Shown one piece after another: positions 45,063 through 54,145 of a stretch of 64,000 bases of DNA. A program made the position numbers and the translations under genes. A model generated the notes under the pieces. It did not search any database, had not been told where the DNA came from, and saw only the letters and a program-made list of their open reading frames with translations. The stretch's first letter is position 1. The number at the start of each line of letters is the position of its first letter. The DNA is from Desulfurococcaceae archaeon AG1 (GTDB lineage: Archaea; Thermoproteota; Thermoprotei_A; Sulfolobales; AG1), in the NCBI GenBank assembly GCA_003116855.1, contig BEWT01000005.1:62001-126000 (forward strand). The letters are read 5' to 3'.

Positions 45063-45371
45063 AGACCTCTATGACCTCTATAATGGGTTATCTGCTTAGC
45101 TAATAAGCTTCAAAACAGGGTAATATATTGCTATAAAAACCTTGAAGAGTCTCCTCAAAGAAGGCTCTGCTCTAATTTCACGACTCTATGGCAGATTATT
45201 TTACCGGATCTCTTCATATAGGAAATATTGTTCTGAAGATGCTTGGATTTTTATGCTTATTTATAAAGTTATTGGCTTGCTATGATGCTCTACTATGTGG
45301 TGGAGATAGAGACCCAAGCAAAGGCTAATATAGATACCCACCCCTGAATACAGGGCTTCTTGACTGTAGGT
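45063..45371 (-). other. Intergenic region upstream of the ATPase gene
   Basis: A/T-rich, with no coding frame that stands out. It should hold the promoter of the ATPase pair. GATGCTCTACTATG at 45283-45296 resembles the start of the first CRISPR repeat family but may be chance. Confidence 0.45.
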
Positions 45372-45461
45372 CTTTCAATTCTATAGTAGATCATCATCGA
45401 TGCATACTCCTGTGGCATAGGTTTTTCGGAGCTTGGTCTTTCAATTTTTGTTGTGCCCGTC
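45372..45461 (-). CRISPR. Orphan CRISPR unit: one intact repeat, one spacer, one degenerate repeat
   Basis: 45372-45395 is an exact reverse complement of the 24-base repeat of the array at 46654-48427. After a 42-base interval, CTTTCAATT recurs at 45438, exactly one repeat-spacer unit (66 bases) away, then diverges. This reads as a decayed mini-array on the minus strand, 1.2 kb from and opposite in orientation to the main plus-strand array. Confidence 0.72.
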
Positions 45462-46048
45462 ACAGACTTTCCTATAGGCATTACTATCCTATTCCCAGGC
45501 TGTACCTCTGGCTGTCGTTTTGTTCTTGTAGGCTGTTAGATATGTTGATACTATGTGTTTATCAAACCTCTTCACCATAACCTAATCCTTATAAGCCTTT
45601 CCACTGTAAATAGATTTTGAGGAGCTCCTTTCACTCAAGAGATTTCTCAATGTGAAGTCCTCGTGGAATCCTATCCTGTAGTGTGAATATATATCGCCAT
45701 ATTCCCTGCCAGATCCAGGTTAACGGACACTATATATCCCGGGATCTCCTAGGGATCCATCGATCCCCTCTCCAAGTATTTCCAGAGACTCTTGAGAAGA
45801 TCTTGGAGATCATCCTTAAATCCTCCGGGAGAATCGGGGGAGGTATTACACTAACAGCTAAAAAGCAAGGGGTATCAAGGGAAATGGGGTAAAGTCTACT
45901 ATTGCTTTGAGGTCTGGTTGGCCCAGTATCTAGGCTTCTATCGTACCCCGGTCTTATCCTGATATGTTCGTTGCTATTGATATTAATACATGTATTGAGT
46001 TCGAAAACCCTCATATATTTTCCATCTAGCCCTACTAATTGCATAAGA
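45462..46048 (+). other. Region upstream of the winged-helix regulator, no firm gene
   Basis: About 590 bases. An open frame at 45683-45892 (70 codons, ending ITLTAKKQGVSREMG) may be a gene remnant but has no recognisable family. Short palindromes around CCCGGGATC and AGGGATCC occur at 45738-45775. Promoter elements for the regulator at 46049 must lie in the right part. Confidence 0.4.
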
Positions 46049-46396
46049 ATGGGGCTATCACCGCCAGAGCTGGTAGAGCTATCTATAGAAGATCCAGAGG
46101 ACATAATATCATCAGCACTAGACACAATACAAACACTAGAGGAACTCACAGAGGAAAAGAGAAGAATCTTAGAGACAATAGTGAGGAATCCGGGGATAAC
46201 GCCACCCCAGCTGGCAAGGATAATGCGGAAGAGTGAAAAAACAATAGCAAACCACATAACAGAACTCAAAAAACAAAACCTAGTAATAACGAGGGGAAAA
46301 ACAAACAACATACACCCAACAAAGCTGGGAACCATAATAGCAAAAATAATAAAACAAAAAACGAAGATCATCCCGGGATCAACCGGGAAAGAATAG
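46049..46396 (+). CDS. Winged-helix transcriptional regulator next to the CRISPR leader
   Basis: About 115 residues. An acidic N terminus (SIEDPEDIISSALDTIQ) precedes a winged helix-turn-helix of MarR/ArsR type: KRRILETIVRNPGITPPQLARIM, then SEKTIANHITELKKQNLVI and the wing TRGKTNNIHPTKLG. ATG 46049 gives the compact protein; the frame is open to 45971. The gene reads towards the first array and its last about ten codons lie inside the leader sequence, which is mirrored at the other array. A role in controlling array or cas transcription is inferred from position. Confidence 0.65.
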   Translation: MGLSPPELVELSIEDPEDIISSALDTIQTLEELTEEKRRILETIVRNPGITPPQLARIMRKSEKTIANHITELKKQNLVITRGKTNNIHPTKLGTIIAKIIKQKTKIIPGSTGKE

Positions 46397-46653
46397 AGAA
46401 AAAGATCCAAAGAGATCAAAAAGATCATATGATCAGAGATCAAAAAGAGATCCGAGGAGAAAAAGATCCCGAGGAATCATCCCAAAAGATCCCGGGATAC
46501 CCTAGATCAAAAACTTTTGAAGCTAATAAGCATTGCGGTCATCAAAAACACAGATCAAAAACTGGATCTTCGCTTATAAGCTGGATAAGAAATAAAATAG
46601 TAGAGCAAAACTGATCTACTATAGAACTGTATAAAACAAAAACAAATAGATCA
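46366..46653 (+). promoter_or_regulatory. Leader of the first CRISPR array
   Basis: About 290 bases, very rich in GATC and AAAA runs. It contains the 12-base palindrome GATCATATGATC (46423-46434) and GCTTATAAGC (46572-46581). From 46366 to about 46616 it is nearly identical, in inverted orientation, to the leader at 50815-51065. A degenerate repeat (GATCTACTATAGAACTG, about 46612-46628) lies at the junction, exactly where the other array's first repeat begins, followed by about 25 bases before the first intact repeat. Confidence 0.8.
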
Positions 46654-48427
46654 GATGATCTACTATAGAATTGAAAGGTGGACGTGAACTTCAACGCAGC
46701 ATCCCCGATAAAGCTTGTGGATGATCTACTATAGAATTGAAAGTAGAGCCAACCTCAACCACTACTGGCATGGCTCACCTCCGATGATCTACTATAGAAT
46801 TGAAAGGGGCTGTGAGTGTTATGGGCCTGGTTAGAGACTGGCTCATGCTGATGATCTACTATAGAATTGAAAGTGTGGAATAGCCATTACAAGGATAGCT
46901 GTATTACACTTTTCGGATGATCTACTATAGAATTGAAAGTTGTTTTCTGTAAATCACCTCTGCAACTATGTGGGGAGAGGGGATGATCTACTATAGAATT
47001 GAAAGCGATAACAAACACGGGCTGGATAATAACGACGAAGCCCCAGATGATCTACTATAGAATTGAAAGGCATCGACAGCGGCTTCAAGCATGTTATGTA
47101 TAGCCTGTTTCGATGATCTACTATAGAATTGAAAGCTCTAAGGTCTTGCATCAAATCTGGATTATACGAGTTATTGATGATCTACTATAGAATTGAAAGC
47201 AGGGAGGATAAGGTAGTGGTCATCACGGACGGTATTGACTAGATGATCTACTATAGAATTGAAAGCACGTGATAAGAAGCATAGCAGGCACAGAAGGGTT
47301 CAGATGATCTACTATAGAATTGAAAGGAATATCTGGTAGATCTCGTATCTCTCTTTCACATAGAGACGATGATCTACTATAGAATTGAAAGCGGTCTCAT
47401 AAGCGAGAGCGATAGAGTCGACATCACATATAGAGATGATCTACTATAGAATTGAAAGTATATTTATCCTTATGCATGCCCGCATCGACAGCGGCTTCAA
47501 GGATGATCTACTATAGAATTGAAAGGTATAGGTAGTCGTATAGTGCTTTTAGCTGTGATGTTTTTCGATGATCTACTATAGAATTGAAAGGTAGTGGTTG
47601 AGGTTGGCTCTAGGGTTGTTGGAAACAGATGATCTACTATAGAATTGAAAGTTCTATGTGTGTCTAGCCTTCGATCTCTTCCTTCTGCTGTGATGATCTA
47701 CTATAGAATTGAAAGGAAGATATGCTTCTTGAGCTCGATGCCGCTGCTGAAAAACTGATGATCTACTATAGAATTGAAAGATCGGCTAAGCATTATGAAT
47801 ATCTAGGTAGGCTATTGAGATGATCTACTATAGAATTGAAAGCATATTACCAGCCGTGTCTCTTCAGACCTTTGAGGATCTCGGATGATCTACTATAGAA
47901 TTGAAAGATTGTGAATAGATATGTCTTCTCATCGCCTTCCAGGATATGTTGATGATCTACTATAGAATTGAAAGCTGGGCAAGCTCTCTCCCAACACCTT
48001 CAAGAAGAGATGCGAATTGATGATCTACTATAGAATTGAAAGTTAGCCGCTTTCAGCAACACATACTCCTCCTCTGACAGTTTGGATGATCTACTATAGA
48101 ATTGAAAGAATGTGAGAGAGAGCCTCGCAAAGGCACTCGTATACCACATGATGATCTACTATAGAATTGAAAGGATATATAGATCCAGCTGCCCCTGCAT
48201 TTATGTTTACAATCGAGATGATCTACTATAGAATTGAAAGCTATGGTTTTAGGTTTCTACAGGAAGTTACTGAAAAGATGATCTACTATAGAATTGAAAG
48301 ACCACACAACCCCACTCAATTCTTATCAGAGAGAGATAAGATGATCTACTATAGAATTGAAAGTTAGACAAGAGGGATCTCAAATCGCCTTGGATTCTAG
48401 CACGATGATCTACTATAGAATTGAAAG
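46654..48427 (+). CRISPR. CRISPR array 1: 28 repeats of 24 bases, 27 spacers
   Basis: Repeats share the core TCTACTATAGAAT, begin GATGA and end TTGAAAG; all copies I read are identical. Period is about 61-68 bases, spacers 36-44. Orientation on the plus strand follows from the leader on the left and the 3' ATTGAAAG, the usual crenarchaeal crRNA 5' tag. TCTA-CTA-TAGA can form a small hairpin for Cas6. Spacers 7 (47070-47111) and 13 (47459-47501) share 20 bases; spacers 2 (46744-46782) and 15 (47591-47627) share 22 bases on opposite strands. The last repeat is separated from array 2 by one 33-base spacer. Confidence 0.97.
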
Positions 48428-48460
48428 ATCCCTCACAGAGGCAACATATGCAGGCACATA
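48428..48460. other. Single spacer shared by the two convergent arrays
   Basis: These 33 bases lie between the last repeat of array 1 (plus) and the last repeat of array 2 (minus). They are shorter than typical spacers here (36-45). Either strand could yield a crRNA carrying its own array's 5' tag. The flanking repeats are inverted relative to each other and could fold into a long hairpin in either transcript. Confidence 0.8.
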
Positions 48461-50814
48461 CCTTCCATTCTATAGTAGAATTACCAGGACAGCAGGCGTT
48501 ATGAGAAAGAGCGAAAACGTTATCCCTTCCATTCTATAGTAGAATTACACATAGCAAGAAGATATAGCTATAGAGACATGGCACAGGGTGCCTTCCATTC
48601 TATAGTAGAATTACCGTGATCAAGAGCCCTGTGGATCTTATACACATGATCCTCCTTCCATTCTATAGTAGAATTACACACACCTAATCCATTTTCTGTG
48701 GTACCGCTTATAAATCCGCCTTCCATTCTATAGTAGAATTACTTGGATCAATGGTTTTTCATTTGGCATATGCTTATATACCTTCCATTCTATAGTAGAA
48801 TTACCGGTTGAGGGGGCTGCGGCGCCCCAGGCGCAGCCCGCAGCTGCCTTCCATTCTATAGTAGAATTACACCAGGCAATGAAGGAGCTCGCCGTGGAGA
48901 GCGATAAGACCTTCCATTCTATAGTAGAATTACATGTTTTTTATCGCCTCTCTATTTCTTCTCACCCATTCGCCTTCCATTCTATAGTAGAATTACAGTG
49001 CAGAGAACCATACCCACACCAATAATTTATACAACCTTCCATTCTATAGTAGAATTACCCCAGATACCAAGCATGGATGAGGAGAAGGAATATACTTCCT
49101 TCCATTCTATAGTAGAATTACAGTAGATATAATAACCCAGGGAGCCACAAGCGTTACCCTCCCTTCCATTCTATAGTAGAATTACTTGCTCTTAGGGCTC
49201 TCTCTGATTATCTTTCTCTGGATCACCTTCCATTCTATAGTAGAATTACAGGATCACAGCTACAAGGGCTATCACAAGGATCTGGGCTCCTTCCATTCTA
49301 TAGTAGAATTACTTGCTATAACTTCAGCTGGTCTTGTAACTACTCTTTCAGCCCTTCCATTCTATAGTAGAATTACTAGAGAATGCAAGAAAACTCCTTG
49401 AAGACTGTTGAACTCGTACCTTCCATTCTATAGTAGAATTACTGTTTTCACCACATATAATTATAGTTAGGATACTTATAAATCCTTCCATTCTATAGTA
49501 GAATTACTATATATCTAAGGGGTAAGATAGTCAAAGCATATATAAGTATAAGCCTTCCATTCTATAGTAGAATTACCATACTGGCGATACATTCCTACCC
49601 CACCTAAACAGGCTAGCCCCTTCCATTCTATAGTAGAATTACCTACCCGAAGCCGAGATAGCATTCATAGACGAGGTATTCAACCTTCCATTCTATAGTA
49701 GAATTACTCTTGGCAACCTGGAGAGCTGTTGGGTTCGCGTATGGTGTCCTTCCATTCTATAGTAGAATTACAAGGTTCTCTACTACTATGCGTTTATCAA
49801 CGAGAGGTTTACCTTCCATTCTATAGTAGAATTACTGTGTGTGGGTGGTTTAGAGGGTTTAAGGTGGTTTGTGTTTCCTTCCATTCTATAGTAGAATTAC
49901 GATCTTTGTGTTCTCGTCGATTCTGATTACTACATCGTCTACCTTCCATTCTATAGTAGAATTACCTAGTTCGGTTTTTTTGTCTTCTGATTGTGGGATG
50001 TCTATGCTCCTTCCATTCTATAGTAGAATTACGCTTTGTCTGTGCTTGCCTTCATAGGTATTAGGCGTGTCACCTTCCATTCTATAGTAGAATTACATAA
50101 CCAGCCGACGAAACAATGGTATGGGGTTATTGACAACCTTCCATTCTATAGTAGAATTACCTAAACGTGAAGATCTCCAACCCAGATATATCCATTTTGA
50201 AGACCTTCCATTCTATAGTAGAATTACTATACTTTTACTCCTTCTTGCTTGCACCAGATATATTGAAGCCCTTCCATTCTATAGTAGAATTACTCTATCG
50301 AATAGCTCCCTTAATGTGACTAGACTCTTTATTACCTTCCATTCTATAGTAGAATTACAGAACTCAAAGGCCCCCCAGGTAATGCTTGCTAAGTCGACTC
50401 CTTCCATTCTATAGTAGAATTACAGCTGTGAGGAGTGTTGTGAAGGCTAGGGAGGATCTTCTGACCTTCCATTCTATAGTAGAATTACTAGCCTAGGCAC
50501 GGCCTATCCCACCTCTCGCAAAGCTCTAACCTTCCATTCTATAGTAGAATTACGTTGCTGGTGTGAGTGTTTCTGTGTTTATTATTACTGTTGCTCCTTC
50601 CATTCTATAGTAGAATTACCCTCAACAAGAAAATCAGGGAGATCTACAACCTTGACCCACCTTCCATTCTATAGTAGAATTACTCCTGTAGTTTCTTTCT
50701 CATTCTTGCATGTAGCTTGCCGAGCCTTCCATTCTATAGTAGAATTACCCTCTCTGCAATCATTAGCGTTCGAGATCGTCTTACAGAAAACCTTCCATTC
50801 TATAGTAGAATTAC
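48461..50814 (-). CRISPR. CRISPR array 2: 37 repeats of 24 bases, 36 spacers, opposite strand
   Basis: Read on the minus strand, repeats begin GTAATTC, share the core TCTACTATAGAAT with array 1, and end GGAAGG; they differ from array 1 repeats at six of 24 positions (2-5, 19, 23). On the plus strand each begins CCTTCCATTC. Copies look identical throughout. Period is about 62-69 bases. The leader at 50815-51065 sets the minus-strand orientation. The 5' tag would be ATGGAAGG. The TTCTA-CTA-TAGAA hairpin is one base pair longer than in array 1. Confidence 0.97.
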
Positions 50815-51065
50815 CGATCAATTTACTCTAATATTTTATTTCTTATCCAGCTTATAAGCGAAGATCCAGCTTTTGATCTATGTTTTTGATGACCACAACA
50901 CTTATTAGCTTCAAAGATTTTTGATCTAGATCATCCTGGGATCTTCCGGGATGATCCCTCGAGATCTTTTTTCTCTCGGATCTCTTTTTGATCTCTGATC
51001 ATATGATCTTTTTGATCTCTTTGGATCTTTTTCTCTATTCTTTCCCGGTTGATTCCGGGATGATC
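50815..51065 (-). promoter_or_regulatory. Leader of CRISPR array 2
   Basis: Inverted near-copy of the array 1 leader, including the palindromes GCTTATAAGC (50850-50859) and GATCATATGATC (50997-51008). Its outer end still encodes, on the minus strand, the last codons of the winged-helix regulator (IIPESTGKE and stop; the intact gene reads IIPGSTGKE), showing the duplicated unit included that gene's 3' end. 51066-51157 is A/T-rich filler before csa3. Confidence 0.82.
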
Positions 51066-51157
51066 TATGTTTGTGCGTTGTTTTGTTTTTTGTCACATGA
51101 TCTATTCTTTTGTGTTTCATCATAGTTTTTTATCTTTTCATCTGTATCTATTGCTTT

Positions 51158-51838
51158 TTATTTATGTGCTTGCTGTGTTGCCATGTATCTTCCTCTCGAT
51201 ATTCTTGTTACCTGTCCTTTTTCCTCTAAATTCTTCAATATTTTATATGTATATTGCTTCGTCCATCTATAGCCTTTCTCCTCAAGTTTTCTATGTATCT
51301 CTGATAGCTTTGCCTTCCCCAGCTCTTTGAGTGTTTCGAGAACCACTATCTCTGGCTTCACAGCCTCTCTACCATATATATGTGTTACTAGTTCTCCAAC
51401 GATCTCTCCCCTGGCTGTGATCTCTGGTCCTCCTCCCTCGACCTCCCACACCAATGAGACCCTCGCAAGCTTTGGTATTATATGCACTATAGCCATGGCT
51501 GTGTATGAGACCAGAGCCCTCGTACCGCCTGCCAGCGATATTATCAACTCCTCGTTCTCTCTGAGCTCTTTCGAAGCCCTCTCAACCAGATCCAGTATCT
51601 TCTTCACAGCATCGCCGGGATCTAGGATCTCTATTACAATAGGCTCTACACGGATTTTGAGAACCTGCAATATCTTCGATAGATCTGCAATAGCGGCGCT
51701 AGACCTCTGATCCACGTTACCCCTAATGCTTGAGACTAGGAGATATGCTATCCTAACCATATCCCTCTCATACATCCTAGAAACGATCCTGACTATATGT
51801 CCTATGTCGAAGCCAAGAGCGGCAATCAATATTGACAT
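51158..51838 (-). CDS. csa3: CRISPR-associated regulator Csa3 (CARF + winged helix)
   Basis: A 226-residue protein with an N-terminal Rossmann-like CARF domain (SILIAALGFDIGHIVRIVSRM ... ELIISLAGGTRALVSYTAMA, with the GGTR ligand loop) and a C-terminal winged helix (ETLKELGKAKLSEIHRKLEEKG, YTYKILKNLEEKGQVTRI). Csa3 proteins control adaptation or interference genes and may sense cyclic oligonucleotides. The gene reads towards array 2 and is divergent from the csa5-cas7 operon, so 51839-51956 is probably a shared control region; AGTTTTATAAACT there is palindromic. Confidence 0.88.
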   Translation of the reverse strand: MSILIAALGFDIGHIVRIVSRMYERDMVRIAYLLVSSIRGNVDQRSSAAIADLSKILQVLKIRVEPIVIEILDPGDAVKKILDLVERASKELRENEELIISLAGGTRALVSYTAMAIVHIIPKLARVSLVWEVEGGGPEITARGEIVGELVTHIYGREAVKPEIVVLETLKELGKAKLSEIHRKLEEKGYRWTKQYTYKILKNLEEKGQVTRISRGRYMATQQAHK

Positions 51839-51956
51839 TTCTCTAAACCACTATTTATTTTACATGGAAGCTAATATATTTGTTTCAACTATGTTTACAG
51901 TTTTATAAACTATTGTTTTTATATATTGCGGAGCTCATTATTGGAGGGGGGTTTGG

Positions 51957-52322
51957 TTGGATAGGGATTTAGAGGAGAAGAGGTTGGAAAAAACTACGCG
52001 TGGGAGGGGTTCTACAGAGTTGGAGGGGATATACAGGGTGTTCTTCGTCGTGGCTGGAGAGGGGAGGATAACGCTTCTGGATCGAATTATGAAGTCGGAA
52101 GACCCTGATGATCTGATCGCAACGTTCTATGAGGCACTTAGGATGGCGAAGAGCATAGAGAAGAATATAGAGATATCTGAGGAGGAGATAGAGGAAGTGA
52201 TGAAGAGACCAAGGGTACTTAAGAGACTGGCTGTTAGGGCTGCAGCAGTAGCATATAGGAGAGAATCAGAACAGCAGAAGAAGGAGAAGGAGAAGGCTGA
52301 GGAGGTGAGCGAAGGTGGCTGA
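51957..52322 (+). CDS. csa5: Type I-A small subunit Csa5 (Cas11a)
   Basis: A 121-residue, mainly helical protein first in the second I-A operon. It has ELEGIYRVFFVVAGEGRITLLDRI then DPDDLIATFYEALRMAKSIEK, followed by a charged C-terminal tail (SEQQKKEKEKAEEVSEGG). Csa5 stabilises the Cascade R-loop. The start is TTG 51957 after GGAGGGGG. It overlaps cas7 by 8 bases. Confidence 0.75.
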   Translation: MDRDLEEKRLEKTTRGRGSTELEGIYRVFFVVAGEGRITLLDRIMKSEDPDDLIATFYEALRMAKSIEKNIEISEEEIEEVMKRPRVLKRLAVRAAAVAYRRESEQQKKEKEKAEEVSEGG

Positions 52323-53445
52323 AAAGGCTAAAGATTCCTTTGTATCGATTGTGCTGAGGCTAGCGATAGATTCGGAAGCCATGAACATGGTAGAGGCTAT
52401 CGGTGCCTTCACACCACATAGATCAGCACCAATCGTTGTTAGGATAGGGGACGGGCTAAGAGTTGTAAGAGCTCCAGCGGCGTCTGGACAGATGATGGCA
52501 TATGCATACCAGAAAGCCCTGGTCGAACTTGCATCAAAAGCAAACACAAATATGCCCCTCTGCGATGACTGCAGAAACTACAAGACACTCGGAGGGTTTG
52601 TGAAGAGGGCGACAGCAGATCCCGACAGCTTTAAAGACGGGGAGTTCAGCGTCATAGAAACATGTGTGGTAGAGGATCTATCTGGTTTCATGATCGTTGG
52701 TAAGGGTAGGAGGGGTAGTAGGAGGGAGAGGCGGAAAGGCGGTGAGGAGGAAGAGGGGGAAGAGGCTGCAGGGCTTAGAAGAACATCACCAGTATGGTTC
52801 AGCTACCTGCTTCCAGAACCGCATCTCACAAGCTTCAAATTCGAGCCACAGTTCCACGTTAGGTTCAATGTGAAGGAGGGTAACAACCCATTCACAGTTG
52901 AGAATGCAGCTGCCATCTACACTCTAGCCATCGCGATCGATGTGAAGGCGATCGGTAGGGCAGCAGATAGGAATGGAGTGATACGCGAGGTGGGGGATAG
53001 GGATAGAAGGGTAGCTCTAGCTCTTGAGGCTCTGAGAGCAGTCTTCCATGGACAGCTCTTCGGGGCTAAGAAGTCCAGAAACCTCTTCAGATTCGAGATT
53101 GTTGGCGGTGCTGCATCGATATCAAATCCGCTGCCATTCACACTATCCCCACCCATCCGAGGCGATGAAAGCTATGTCGCGAAATCATATAGAAGGGCTA
53201 GATCCATGGTCGCTGGGCTCTCAAGAACCTCGATAGCACAAGAGATAAATATGGCATACTTCGATGGAGATGGTATAGCAGGCGATCTGAAGAGCATCGT
53301 AGAATCTGTGGTGGGCCAGGGTGCAAAAGCTGAAGGAGATAGATACTGCGAAAAAGTAGAGGCTGGAAGTATATGTCTTGAAAGGGTCAGAGACTTCGAC
53401 CAAATGATCGACTGGATACGCAACAAGATCTTTGGGAAAGCCTGA
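52315..53445 (+). CDS. cas7: Type I-A Cascade backbone protein Cas7 (Csa2)
   Basis: A 376-residue Cas7: SFVSIVLRLAIDSEAMNMVEA, APAASGQMMAYAYQKALVELA, then RTSPVWFSYLLPEPHLTSFKF and FHVRFN. A CDDC pair lies near residue 83. Residues about 129-154 are an insert of alternating Arg/Lys-rich and Glu-rich runs (GRRGSRRERRKGGEEEEGEE) not seen in the first operon's Cas7. GTG 52315 is the start; the stop overlaps the cas5 ATG. Confidence 0.88.
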   Translation: MAEKAKDSFVSIVLRLAIDSEAMNMVEAIGAFTPHRSAPIVVRIGDGLRVVRAPAASGQMMAYAYQKALVELASKANTNMPLCDDCRNYKTLGGFVKRATADPDSFKDGEFSVIETCVVEDLSGFMIVGKGRRGSRRERRKGGEEEEGEEAAGLRRTSPVWFSYLLPEPHLTSFKFEPQFHVRFNVKEGNNPFTVENAAAIYTLAIAIDVKAIGRAADRNGVIREVGDRDRRVALALEALRAVFHGQLFGAKKSRNLFRFEIVGGAASISNPLPFTLSPPIRGDESYVAKSYRRARSMVAGLSRTSIAQEINMAYFDGDGIAGDLKSIVESVVGQGAKAEGDRYCEKVEAGSICLERVRDFDQMIDWIRNKIFGKA

Positions 53446-54134
53446 TGATCGGTGCGATCATCTCTCTAGAACTCTTCTCACCGCTCACAATCAGAATACC
53501 ATACGCTGTATACCACAGCGGCTCATACCCACTCCCACCCCCATCAACTATTATGGGGGCTATAGCGTATCCATATGCCAGGGATAAGGGGTTGCCGGAG
53601 AGGATGAGTAGAAAGGTGATTAAAGATGTTGCTAAGAAGGTTCTGTATGCCTCGGCAGCATATACATCTATTCTTGCTTCAAGCAAGCAGCTTGAGAGGT
53701 TCTACCAAGCAATATATCAGAAACCAGATCGAAGAGAGCTCCCCAGGTTTAGGTGGGGCGTGTATTTCCACGAGGGCTATATTGTTTTTTCAAAGCTATT
53801 GATCTTCATCCTGCTCAGGGACGAAGAACTTGTTAGATATCTATATTGTATTGCGAGGGTGGGGAGGAAGGAGACAATAGCATCTGTGGATAAGGTCATC
53901 ATAGGCAAGCCCACAAAGACAAAGGATATAGCTAGATGCTACCCGTTCTACCATCCAAAGGGCATCGCCGCATTTTCGGCAGGCTATATCGAGTTCAGCG
54001 ATATGGGTAAGAGATATGTGATCCCGATCTCGTATGGCACGGATGCAAAGATAGATATAGCCCCGGCAAGCAACGGAGCGATTTTCTGGGTTGGGGATTA
54101 CTGTGTGCCAGCACCTGATATAGCTATATCATAG
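53445..54134 (+). CDS. cas5a: Type I-A Cascade protein Cas5
   Basis: A 229-residue Cas5 with the N-terminal AIISLELFSPLTIRIPYAVYHSG and the glycine-rich YPLPPPSTIMGAIAYPYARDKG, the same order as Cas5 of the first operon (PLPIPSTIVGAIGYAY) but diverged. It is coupled at both ends: its ATG overlaps the cas7 stop and its stop overlaps the next open frame. Confidence 0.88.
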   Translation: MIGAIISLELFSPLTIRIPYAVYHSGSYPLPPPSTIMGAIAYPYARDKGLPERMSRKVIKDVAKKVLYASAAYTSILASSKQLERFYQAIYQKPDRRELPRFRWGVYFHEGYIVFSKLLIFILLRDEELVRYLYCIARVGRKETIASVDKVIIGKPTKTKDIARCYPFYHPKGIAAFSAGYIEFSDMGKRYVIPISYGTDAKIDIAPASNGAIFWVGDYCVPAPDIAIS

Positions 54135-54145
54135 TGGGTGGGAGG

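Noticed and set aside
45283-45298. Another degenerate CRISPR repeat (GATGCTCTACTATG)
   Set aside because: Only the first half matches, it has the wrong orientation relative to the orphan unit, and the spacing is not a full repeat-spacer period.
46654-50814. Open reading frames inside both CRISPR arrays (translations such as IYYRIER or FHSIVEL repeated)
   Set aside because: They are translations of the repeats; the frame breaks at every spacer of different length. Not genes.
50926-51123. 65-codon minus-strand frame in the array 2 leader
   Set aside because: Lys/Arg-rich translation of GATC repeats in the leader; no gene-like features.
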